Source: Mesoaciditoga sp.
Lineage (GTDB): Bacteria > Thermotogota > Thermotogae > Mesoaciditogales > Mesoaciditogaceae
NCBI GenBank assembly: GCA_015491995.1
Contig: WGFY01000071.1
Span: 32,277-96,276, forward strand
DNA: 64,000 nt
Reading direction: 5' to 3'
Shown here: positions 26,388-34,327 of the stretch, one piece after another
Position numbering within the stretch: position 1 is the first letter of the stretch
Layout: each line of letters begins with the position of its first letter
Translations under genes and position numbers: made by a program
The notes under the pieces: generated by a model
What the model was told of the DNA's origin: nothing
The model's input: the letters and a program-made list of their open reading frames with translations, nothing else
Database searches by the model: none

Positions 26388-27923
26388 ATGGACAAAAACG
26401 AAGAACTCTTGAAACGTAGAAAAATTATACAAGTTGGTGGTGGAAAAGAGAGGATTGAAAAGCAGCATACGGCTGGAAAACTCACGGCGAGAGAACGTGT
26501 TAATCTTCTCCTTGATGAAGGAAGTTTTATCGAAATAGACGATCATGTAAAACATAGATGTACTTATTTTGGACTGGATAAGAAAACATTTCCTGCCGAT
26601 GGAGTTGTAACTGGACTGGGCAAGATCGGCGGTAGGAATGTGGCCATCTTTTCGCAAGATTTCACAGTTCAGGGAGGTTCCCTCGGAGAAATGCATGCCA
26701 AAAAGATCGCTAAAATACAAGACATGGCCATGAAGCTTGGCATACCCATGATATCCATAAACGATTCCGGTGGTGCACGCATTCAAGAAGGAGTCGATTC
26801 TCTTTACGGTTATGGGGAAATTTTTTACAGGAACACACTTGCTTCTGGGGTGATCCCACAGATTACCGTTATAGCCGGTCCCTGTGCGGGTGGTGCGGTG
26901 TACTCTCCAGCGATCACGGATTTTGTTTTGATGGTTGACAAAACTTCCAAGATGTTCATAACAGGTCCCGAGGTTATAAAGGCGGTAACCGGAGAGAACG
27001 TTACACAAGAATTGCTCGGGGGAGCAATGGTGCACAATTCAAAAAGTGGCGTGGCTCATTTTATCGCAAAAAACGATGAAGAAGTTGCTTCAATGGTTAA
27101 AAAACTCTTATCCTACATTCCTTCCAACAACATGGAAGAGCCTCCCTTTTCTGAGCCGGTGGAGGTTCCTTTGGACGAATCTTTAAACACGATAATTCCT
27201 GAAGATCCTCATAAGCCTTACGATATGATGGAAGTGATCAATCGTGTAATCGATCCAGGAACGTTCTTTGAAGTTCATTCCAAATTCGCGCGTTCCATGG
27301 TAACAGGTTTTGCGAAAATCAACGGACACTCAGTTGGGATCGTTGCAAATCAACCCAGAGTTTTAGCTGGAGTTTTGGATATAGATTCATCTGATAAAGC
27401 GGCACGGTTCATCAGATTTTTAGATGCTTTCAACATGCCGATCATCACTTTTGTCGACACCCCTGGGTTCTTGCCTGGAACAACTCAAGAATATGGCGGA
27501 ATAATTCGCCATGGAGCGAAGTTGCTTTATGCATACAGCGAAGCATCCGTTCCAAAGATAACGATAATAACTCACAAAGCTTACGGCGGAGCGTACATCG
27601 CCATGGGTAGCAAACACTTAGGTGCTGATCTGGTTCTCGCATGGCCAAGTGCAGAAATAGCGGTTATGGGTCCAGAAGGTGCCGCAAACATAGTTTTTAG
27701 AAAAGAAATAAAAGCTTCCTCCGAGCCGGAAAAGACACGTCAAGAAAAGATAAAAGAGTATGCTGACATGTTTTCAAATCCTTACGTAGCGGCATCACGT
27801 GGTTATGTTGATAGCGTTGTGTTTCCTTCTGAAACTCGCTATTACCTTGTGCGCGCTTTGGAAACTTTTTCCTCAAAAGCCGAAGGGAAACCCTCCAAAA
27901 AGCACGGCAACATTCCATTGTGA
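26388..27923 (+). CDS. mmdA: methylmalonyl-CoA/propionyl-CoA carboxyltransferase alpha subunit
   Basis: A crotonase-fold carboxyltransferase of 511 residues (MmdA/PccB type). It moves the carboxyl group between methylmalonyl-CoA and biotin. N-terminal HTAGKLTARERVNLLLDEGS, the oxyanion loops INDSGGARIQEG and GPCAGGAVYSPA, and C-terminal FVDTPGFLPG, KAYGGAYIAMGSK and VMGPEGAANI are all intact. ATG 26388 follows AAAGGAGG. The OadG-like and biotin-carrier genes directly downstream point to a decarboxylase complex; no biotin carboxylase gene is present here. Confidence 0.93.
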   Translation: MDKNEELLKRRKIIQVGGGKERIEKQHTAGKLTARERVNLLLDEGSFIEIDDHVKHRCTYFGLDKKTFPADGVVTGLGKIGGRNVAIFSQDFTVQGGSLGEMHAKKIAKIQDMAMKLGIPMISINDSGGARIQEGVDSLYGYGEIFYRNTLASGVIPQITVIAGPCAGGAVYSPAITDFVLMVDKTSKMFITGPEVIKAVTGENVTQELLGGAMVHNSKSGVAHFIAKNDEEVASMVKKLLSYIPSNNMEEPPFSEPVEVPLDESLNTIIPEDPHKPYDMMEVINRVIDPGTFFEVHSKFARSMVTGFAKINGHSVGIVANQPRVLAGVLDIDSSDKAARFIRFLDAFNMPIITFVDTPGFLPGTTQEYGGIIRHGAKLLYAYSEASVPKITIITHKAYGGAYIAMGSKHLGADLVLAWPSAEIAVMGPEGAANIVFRKEIKASSEPEKTRQEKIKEYADMFSNPYVAASRGYVDSVVFPSETRYYLVRALETFSSKAEGKPSKKHGNIPL

Positions 27924-27934
27924 GGTGTGATTGA

Positions 27935-28312
27935 ATGGAAAGTACATGGACCATTTCAACAGTTGGGATCATCATGGCTTTGGGAGGACTGGGCTTCATA
28001 GCGATATTCTTTGCCTTAATTGGTGGTTTTTTCAAAAGAAGTGCTCAAAGAAAACAAAAAAAGGAAGCACTTGAAGTTGGTCCATTCAAGTCAAACAGAG
28101 TGGTGAAAGAGAGTGAAGAGAAAGAAAATGCTAATTCTGTAAAAATATCCACTCTTGATGATGAAGAAATTGTTGCCGTGATAGGCGCAGCTCTTGCAGC
28201 GTACATGCCAACGAATGGACATATCGTTTCTGTCAAACGCTTAGGTAGAAAGTCCAACAATCTTTGGCGCCTGCATAACGCTCAAAATGTATGGAGAATT
28301 AAGAGAAAATAA
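27935..28312 (+). CDS. mmdD: OadG-like gamma/delta subunit of a biotin decarboxylase
   Basis: A 125-residue single-span membrane subunit. One transmembrane helix lies at about 6-30 (VGIIMALGGLGFIAIFFALI), followed by a charged linker and a soluble tail (DDEEIVAVIGAALAAYMP, then RLGRKSNNLWR), the layout of OadG/MmdD subunits that tether the carboxyltransferase to the membrane beta subunit. This supports sodium-pumping methylmalonyl-CoA decarboxylase rather than a soluble carboxylase. Confidence 0.85.
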   Translation: MESTWTISTVGIIMALGGLGFIAIFFALIGGFFKRSAQRKQKKEALEVGPFKSNRVVKESEEKENANSVKISTLDDEEIVAVIGAALAAYMPTNGHIVSVKRLGRKSNNLWRLHNAQNVWRIKRK

Positions 28313-28327
28313 GAAAGGGGTAATAAA

Positions 28328-28786
28328 ATGGGCAGAAAATATGTGGTTAAAGTCAACGGAAAGATGTACGAAGTGGAAGTTGAAGAGGTTGGGATGGCCC
28401 AAACTGCGCAGCCAATCCAAGGAACTCGGTCAACTCAACCAATTCAAGCATCCCAAGCATCTCAGCCTCAAACACCGCCTTCACAAAACACTCTTGCAGC
28501 CTCAGCACCTACGATCACTGAAGCCAAACCGATTGAACAGCCTACATCATCACCAACAGCGGTGACAGGGAATGAGGAAAAAGTTACCGCTCCAATGTCG
28601 GGAGTGGTGCTAAAAGTGAACGCAAAGCCCGGAGATTCGGTTAAGGACGCTCAATCTTTGATCGTGATAGAAGCGATGAAAATGGAGAACGAAATATTGG
28701 CCCCAAGAGATTGTAATGTAAAAGAAATATTTGTGAAAGAAGGGCAACAGGTGGAAATGGATCAACTACTTTTAACAGTTGAATGA
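28328..28786 (+). CDS. mmdC: biotin carrier subunit
   Basis: A 152-residue biotinyl carrier. After a short N-terminal strand region comes a long flexible linker rich in Ala, Pro, Gln, Thr and Ser (about 25-82), then the biotinyl domain with VIEAMKMEN, where K118 carries biotin. The carrier shuttles CO2 from methylmalonyl-CoA to the membrane subunit. AGAAAGGGG precedes the ATG. Full length for MmdC/OadA-tail type carriers. Confidence 0.93.
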   Translation: MGRKYVVKVNGKMYEVEVEEVGMAQTAQPIQGTRSTQPIQASQASQPQTPPSQNTLAASAPTITEAKPIEQPTSSPTAVTGNEEKVTAPMSGVVLKVNAKPGDSVKDAQSLIVIEAMKMENEILAPRDCNVKEIFVKEGQQVEMDQLLLTVE

Positions 28787-28813
28787 GACATTTGCCCTTT
28801 GAGGAGGAAAAAG

Positions 28814-29707
28814 ATGAAAACTTTTTCAGATGTGTTTGATAAGATAAGAGAAAACAAAAGAAAAATAGTTTTGGTCGGTGCTGAAGACTTAGAGGGTATC
28901 AAAGCAATTAATGATGCTGCAGAGGCTGGAATAGTCGATGCCATTTTAGTTGGCGATGAGAAGAAAGTATCTCAAAACCTTGATTCGTTGAGAATAAAAG
29001 GAAAATTCGAAATAATTCACGCAGAAGATGCACACGAAGCATCTAAAATAGGAGTTAGCCTTGTTTCAAGTGGAAAAGCTGGCATTCTCATGAAAGGACT
29101 CATCAAAACCAGTATACTACTTAAAGCGGTTTTGAATCCTGGATGGGGACTGAGAAGCGGGAAACTGTTAAGCCATTTGGTTGTGGTGGAAGCCAAGGAT
29201 TACGATCGCTTTATAGGAATTACCGATGGTGGGATGATCATAAGACCAACACTTGATCAAAAAATTGAGATAATAAAAAATGCAGTTGGCTTTTTTCACA
29301 TGATGGGAAATGATAATCCCAAAGTAGCGTGTATTACCGCTGTTGAAGTCGTTAACTCAAACATGCCAGAAACTGTTGAAGCAGCCCAATTGGCCGTCAT
29401 GTGGAAACGAAAGCAAATAACAGGATGTGTTGTAGATGGCCCGTTAGGCTTTGACAACGCAATAGATCCTAGGGCGGCAAAGGTGAAAAACATAACCGGT
29501 GATGTGGCGGGGAATGCCGATATACTGTTAGTTCCGGATATACATTCCGGGAATTTTTTGGGAAAATCTTTTGACTACTGTGCACATTACACCATAGGTG
29601 GCGTTGTGCTCGGAGCAAAAGCACCTATAGTGATAGTTTCAAGAGCGGACGAGGCAAAGGCAAAGCTTGCCTCCATAGCACTTGGGGCACTTTCAGTTGA
29701 AAAATAG
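28814..29707 (+). CDS. ptb: phosphate acyltransferase (Pta/Ptb family)
   Basis: A 297-residue phosphotransacylase of the phosphate butyryltransferase size class. KIVLVGAEDLEGIKA opens the N-terminal domain; the conserved CoA/phosphate segments GILMKGLIKTS, VVDGPLGFDNAI and LLVPDIHSGNFLGKS are present. In this operon the natural substrate would be propionyl-CoA, giving propionyl phosphate; that is inference from context. ATG 28814 follows GAGGAGG. Confidence 0.85.
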   Translation: MKTFSDVFDKIRENKRKIVLVGAEDLEGIKAINDAAEAGIVDAILVGDEKKVSQNLDSLRIKGKFEIIHAEDAHEASKIGVSLVSSGKAGILMKGLIKTSILLKAVLNPGWGLRSGKLLSHLVVVEAKDYDRFIGITDGGMIIRPTLDQKIEIIKNAVGFFHMMGNDNPKVACITAVEVVNSNMPETVEAAQLAVMWKRKQITGCVVDGPLGFDNAIDPRAAKVKNITGDVAGNADILLVPDIHSGNFLGKSFDYCAHYTIGGVVLGAKAPIVIVSRADEAKAKLASIALGALSVEK

Positions 29708-29717
29708 GGAGGGAAAA

Positions 29718-30659
29718 ATGAAAAAAAATGCGGTTATAGCAATAGGAGGAAATGCAATTCAGGGTCCAAAAGAATTGCCAACAGCGGAAGTGATGAGAAA
29801 AAACCTCTGGACGACATCTTCTTATTTGAGCGACGCTTTGGACGATTTGAACGTCGTCATCACACACGGGAATGGTCCACAAGTTGGAAACCTTTTAGTT
29901 CAGCAAGATCATGCAAAGGAAGTCATACCACCCCTTCCGTTAGATATAAATGACGCATACACTCAAGGTATGCTGGGATATCTTATCGTTCAATCGTTTG
30001 AGAATCAATTTATAAAGAGAGGATTGCCACGAAAATGTTCGGCAATTGTCACTCAAGTCGTTGTGGATCCAAACGATCGAGCCTTTAAAAACCCAACAAA
30101 ACCGGTTGGACCTTTTTATTCAAAAGAAGGAGCAGAAAAACTTGCAAGAAAAAAAGGTTGGAATATGAAAGAAGATTCTGGAAGGGGATACAGAAGAGTC
30201 GTACCTTCTCCGCAACCCTTAGATGTGATTGAAAAAGAACTGGTCAAGAAACTCATGGAAGATGGTGTCATAACGGTGACAGTTGGTGGTGGTGGAATAC
30301 CGGTGATGCGAATGAAAGATGGTACCATTGAAGGTGTGGAGGCTGTCATAGATAAAGATAGGGCGTCCTCCCTTTTGGCACGCATACTTGATGTGGATAT
30401 TTTCGTAATACTCACAGGCGTTGAGAAAGTTTATCTTGATTTTGGAAAGCCAACCCAACAAGCCATAGATAAGATGACCGTTTCTGAAGCAAACTCTTTT
30501 ATGAATGAAGGTCATTTTCCCGTTGGATCAATGGGGCCCAAAATAGAGTCTGCCATTTCATTCGTCAAAGCCACTAACAGACGATGCATCATAACTTCAC
30601 TCGAAAAAGTTGCAGAGGCTCTGGAGGGAAAGAGTGGGACATTCGTAGTACCTGACTGA
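29718..30659 (+). CDS. arcC: carbamate kinase family protein
   Basis: An amino-acid-kinase-fold enzyme of 313 residues. IAIGGNAIQ, THGNGPQVGNL, RRVVPSPQP, VTVGGGGIPV, IDKDRASSLLA and PVGSMGPKIESAI are the ordered carbamate kinase signatures. The usual reaction makes ATP from carbamoyl phosphate. Here it directly follows a phosphotransacylase and no carbamoyl-phosphate-making gene is nearby, so its link to the propionate module is unexplained. ATG 29718 follows GGGAGGG. Confidence 0.9.
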   Translation: MKKNAVIAIGGNAIQGPKELPTAEVMRKNLWTTSSYLSDALDDLNVVITHGNGPQVGNLLVQQDHAKEVIPPLPLDINDAYTQGMLGYLIVQSFENQFIKRGLPRKCSAIVTQVVVDPNDRAFKNPTKPVGPFYSKEGAEKLARKKGWNMKEDSGRGYRRVVPSPQPLDVIEKELVKKLMEDGVITVTVGGGGIPVMRMKDGTIEGVEAVIDKDRASSLLARILDVDIFVILTGVEKVYLDFGKPTQQAIDKMTVSEANSFMNEGHFPVGSMGPKIESAISFVKATNRRCIITSLEKVAEALEGKSGTFVVPD

Positions 30660-30671
30660 AGAGGTAGGCAT

Positions 30672-31820
30672 ATGCTTGAACTTTTAGCTCCACGTGATTT
30701 TAAGAAAAAGTTAGAAAAATTCGCGCCGGTTTTTTACAAGAAAATCGAAGAAGAGATATATTTGCGTTTTTGGGATGTCATCGTGATCAAAGACCCCCAA
30801 AGTGCTTATTTGGCCGCGAAATTCTCCAAATTCGGCACTCTCACCGTGAATGTCGGTGAACAGCGTTTGAAGGAAGTTCTCAACCTTCATGTGGATGATT
30901 TGATTTTGACACTTGATCTCATGAATAAGATCGTTCAGGAACGTAAAAAAAGAAATGTTGTGGGAAAAGTTGAAAAGCTCTTGATGGAACCGATCATGTT
31001 GAACACAAAGATGGAAAGAGCTTACAAAATTCTTTCTCAAAACTCACTTTCAAGAACTTCAGTGGTAATTGCCGAAGATGGACTTTTGGAAGATTGGATC
31101 TTATGCCCTCTTATTGAAAACCACGAAGTGATGGATTTTGGAATTCTTTCTGAAGAAGAAGGTTTGTTGAGGATGTTTGGCACGAAAAATCACCTGCCAC
31201 TTCTATCTAACAAAAGAGTTTTGGTTCTCATGAATTGTGATAATTGCTCAGAGCATACCATTTCTAAAATTGCACGTTCATCTTCCCAAGGACAGTTCTC
31301 TCCGTATTTTAGCGAAAAAACAGAGCAATGTGTGGCAAGAACGATGTTTCATTTTGAAAACGAAAAAAACATCCCAGAGCTTTTGAAACAATTTGCCGGA
31401 ACAAGTCAAGTAAGAATACCGCCCATCAGAGAAGTGCACGAATCTTTGCCGAAGATCTTCAGGTTTTTCCTATCAATTATGGGTCAAAATATGTCGATGG
31501 TCAACATGAAAATTTCTCAGGATGTGATAAACAGAATAAGAAGGTCCAAATGGAATGAGAATTGGAGAGAGTTCATGAGCTTTTGTAAGTCATTTGCCTC
31601 CGGAGAAGACAAAATGGAGCACCGCTTGAGTAATGTGAAAAACATGCCTAACTTAAAAGAATACACGAAAATGGTCTTAGCTGAAGCCGAACGCGATCTG
31701 ATAAAGCAAGCCATACATATATACGGTTTGGAGCGAAAGAAATTATGTGAGATTCTTAAAATAAATCCCAAAACGTTGACAAAAAAATTGAAACTTTATG
31801 GATTGGACGAAAGAGATTGA
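30672..31820 (+). CDS. degenerate NtrC-family (sigma54 activator-like) regulator
   Basis: A 382-residue protein shaped like a bacterial enhancer-binding protein but without its ATPase. The C-terminus AERDLIKQAIHIYGLERKKL is a Fis-type helix-turn-helix, and VRIPPIREVHESLP (247-260) matches the RLPPLRER segment after the AAA+ core. Where Walker A should be it reads VVIAEDGLLEDW (131-142), with no GxxxxGK; Walker B has become KRVLVLMNCDN (181-191); no GAFTGA loop is found. It probably binds DNA without driving sigma54. Four bases of overlap couple it to the TPR gene. Confidence 0.7.
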   Translation: MLELLAPRDFKKKLEKFAPVFYKKIEEEIYLRFWDVIVIKDPQSAYLAAKFSKFGTLTVNVGEQRLKEVLNLHVDDLILTLDLMNKIVQERKKRNVVGKVEKLLMEPIMLNTKMERAYKILSQNSLSRTSVVIAEDGLLEDWILCPLIENHEVMDFGILSEEEGLLRMFGTKNHLPLLSNKRVLVLMNCDNCSEHTISKIARSSSQGQFSPYFSEKTEQCVARTMFHFENEKNIPELLKQFAGTSQVRIPPIREVHESLPKIFRFFLSIMGQNMSMVNMKISQDVINRIRRSKWNENWREFMSFCKSFASGEDKMEHRLSNVKNMPNLKEYTKMVLAEAERDLIKQAIHIYGLERKKLCEILKINPKTLTKKLKLYGLDERD

Positions 31821-33442
31821 AAACCGTCATAATATATTTACCCCTTGACCCGGATAAAGCCAAGATGGCGAATTTACCGATAAAACTTCCGATTCTCGCA
31901 GAAGATTTTGAAAAAGTGGTTAGCAAAAACGAGCTACCATCAGATGTGATCTTACGCGGTCTGGAAGCTCAGGTAAAGACCGGTAAGAAGGTGGATTATT
32001 ACTTATCTTATCTCGTTTACATCCTTTACGATCGTTCAAGATATGAAATGAATCACAGAAATTTTGACAAGGCTCGTGAGTATGTGAAGAAGGCAGTTTC
32101 CTATAGGAAAGATTACAGGTATCCATTCCACCTTGGAATAATAGAAAGAGAAAATGGAAAGCTTGAAGCCTCAGAGATACTTTTGAAAGAATCGATCACG
32201 ATGAATGAAAATTTCTTACCTGCACGTTTAGAACTGGCAAGAACCTTTATGGCTAAGAATGAATTAGAGGATTCGATAGAGGAATGTAGAAAGATCATGG
32301 AGATCGATCCGAATTTCACCCTTTCCTACATCGTAATGGGAGATGCCTACCTTAGAATTGGACAGGCTAAGTCCGCGCTAATGCTTTATCAAAAAGCGCT
32401 TTCCGTAGATCCCAATCTTTTATCTGTTCATTGGCGAATAGGTGTTGCGGCTAACATGCTGCAAAAGTTTTCGCTTGCTCAAAGAGAACTCAAAGCCTCA
32501 ATTTCGAAAAATGAGGGTGGCTGGCAGGCAAAGTACAACCTTTCTTATTCGCTGTATAGATCGGGTAAGATCTTCGATGCTCTTAAAGTACTTAAAGAGT
32601 TGTTGAGAGATGGGATAGAAACTCCTGAAATCGTGATGGAAATGGTGATAATTCAAAAACTCCTTGGACTTTACGAAGAGGCATTAGAAAGTGTAAAGTT
32701 AGGAGAAAGTATGCATATAATGGAAAAAGGATTTACCCTTGCCTCGATTGACATCTACGCTTTCAACGCTATGACAGACAAAGCGGCCTCAATTTGTACT
32801 GAAAATCAGGACCCAGACTTCGTTTCCAGAAAAGACCTTTTAAGATTGGAAGGCAACTGGAAAGTGAATGTTGACATTCAAAGACTCGCAAAGCTTTTAA
32901 GTTCAAAGAGTACCGAACTTTCCAACCGATTGGGAGATGTGGAAAATGGAATCGTACCGGGAGAAGAAGTTTTTGACGAATCTTTGCTCATCTTGTTCAA
33001 CGAGATTGTAAAGATTCATGGTACTCATCCGTATTCCGCGGAAAAAACTTTAACACAAAGTGCTATGGCGTTTTCGGGTTCGATCGAGAGCGTTGCCTTG
33101 TTTTTGCTTCTGTACAGGGTGTACCTGAGAATAAACGCTTTTGGAAGCTCTATGAAAGATGCGATTGAAAGCGTAGTACCCTCAATCTCCGATATTTCAT
33201 GGAAAATTGGGAAAAGTGTTGCCCAGATCGTAGATGACGAGAAGAGATACGATATGGAAGAAAACGCTTCAAAAAAGATCAGGTGCCCCGCAGATGGTAG
33301 CAATTTTTTTGCATCAGCCTTCCTCACTTTAGAAGGGCACCCAAACCCTCTTGCATTTTTAAAGTCGACAGGCGTTTCTCAGATCAAGTTTGAAGTTCTA
33401 AGGACAATTATTTTGTCGCAGCCTTCATTTCAAGAGTTCTGA
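31817..33442 (+). CDS. TPR-repeat protein
   Basis: A 541-residue soluble protein. Residues about 70-300 form successive 34-residue tetratricopeptide repeats (for example NFTLSYIVMGDAYLRIGQAK and SALMLYQKALSVDPNLLS); the last 200 residues are helical without recognisable motifs. The TTG start shares bases with the upstream TGA. No enzyme signature. Its position behind the degenerate regulator suggests a joint regulatory or assembly role, but that is a guess. The last 35 bases overlap the convergent gene. Confidence 0.75.
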   Translation: MKTVIIYLPLDPDKAKMANLPIKLPILAEDFEKVVSKNELPSDVILRGLEAQVKTGKKVDYYLSYLVYILYDRSRYEMNHRNFDKAREYVKKAVSYRKDYRYPFHLGIIERENGKLEASEILLKESITMNENFLPARLELARTFMAKNELEDSIEECRKIMEIDPNFTLSYIVMGDAYLRIGQAKSALMLYQKALSVDPNLLSVHWRIGVAANMLQKFSLAQRELKASISKNEGGWQAKYNLSYSLYRSGKIFDALKVLKELLRDGIETPEIVMEMVIIQKLLGLYEEALESVKLGESMHIMEKGFTLASIDIYAFNAMTDKAASICTENQDPDFVSRKDLLRLEGNWKVNVDIQRLAKLLSSKSTELSNRLGDVENGIVPGEEVFDESLLILFNEIVKIHGTHPYSAEKTLTQSAMAFSGSIESVALFLLLYRVYLRINAFGSSMKDAIESVVPSISDISWKIGKSVAQIVDDEKRYDMEENASKKIRCPADGSNFFASAFLTLEGHPNPLAFLKSTGVSQIKFEVLRTIILSQPSFQEF

Positions 33443-34067
33443 TCATCAAAGCGTAGAGATTTGAATTCACTATAGAATGAAGGAATTCTGTTTTTCTCAG
33501 GATCAAGTTATGATCTTCAAGCCTTTTCCCTTTCTTTAAGAGCATTGGATGCTTTGATGTGGGTTTTTGATTGGGACCAAATTCACTCATGGGCTTCATA
33601 TGATCTCTTTCATTTATGGCAAAGTTTTTGAACATGTCGCTTAAAGGTCCATGCCATTGCCTTAAGAAATTCAAGGCGATTCTTTTTGCCTCTAAGGCTT
33701 GCTCAAGGGTTATAACAGATGCGACTGAGTTCTTAAAACTCTCAACGGCTTTAAGATATGCTTTTTCAAGAGATTTGAAGGGTTCCTTTGCCTTGGATAT
33801 GTCCTCCTTATTTCCATTGAGTAGTGCATCTCTCAAAGAAGTGAGGGCTTTGATCCGTTCTTTTTCAATTGAATTGACGGTATTTTTGAGTTTTTCCATG
33901 CTGCTTGAAAGAGATGCAGCCTGAGTTGGAGTGATACTTAGTTGATTTGCAAAGGAAAGAATCTGAATTTGAACGTCAAGCTTCATCGTTGAAGACATCG
34001 TGAAATTCGCGGCAAAAGCTGCCGATAAAAGTAAAGGCACAAAAAGTAACACTAAAAACTTCTTCAT
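33408..34067 (-). CDS. exported helical protein (Spy/CpxP-like layout)
   Basis: 219 residues starting MKKFLVLLFVPLLLSAAFAA, a clear cleavable signal peptide, so periplasmic. The mature part is helical with charged heptads and an ITPTQAASLSSSMEKL segment reminiscent of the LTxxQ motifs of Spy/CpxP-type periplasmic chaperones. I do not claim homology. ATG 34067 is chosen because GGTGG is upstream and it begins the signal peptide. The tail overlaps the TPR gene by 35 bases on the opposite strand. The 260 bases to the next gene hold no other ORF. Confidence 0.65.
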   Translation of the reverse strand: MKKFLVLLFVPLLLSAAFAANFTMSSTMKLDVQIQILSFANQLSITPTQAASLSSSMEKLKNTVNSIEKERIKALTSLRDALLNGNKEDISKAKEPFKSLEKAYLKAVESFKNSVASVITLEQALEAKRIALNFLRQWHGPLSDMFKNFAINERDHMKPMSEFGPNQKPTSKHPMLLKKGKRLEDHNLILRKTEFLHSIVNSNLYALMIRTLEMKAATK

Positions 34068-34327
34068 TTCAACCACCTCCAAATTTTTTTGATTCGTAAA
34101 TTTTGACCTTTTGTTTTTGAGAAAGTTGAATTTTTTCATATTTCTTTCACAACTTTCAAAGAAGGTCCTGCTGCCTATAGGATTAGGTGGTTCACACGTA
34201 CATTTTCACATACTCTATGGTAAAATATCCAAAAGACTCTAAATTGAAATGTGTTTTTGCATGCTCAAAAAAGCGGATTAAGAGCCCTGAAAAGTACTGA
34301 GATGATTTCAATATATGGAGGTGTTTT

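Noticed and set aside
26187..27035. Long minus-strand frame (282 codons) opposite the epimerase and carboxyltransferase genes
   Set aside because: It is antisense to two well-recognised genes, rich in His/Cys/Phe runs typical of a shadow frame, and has no binding site.
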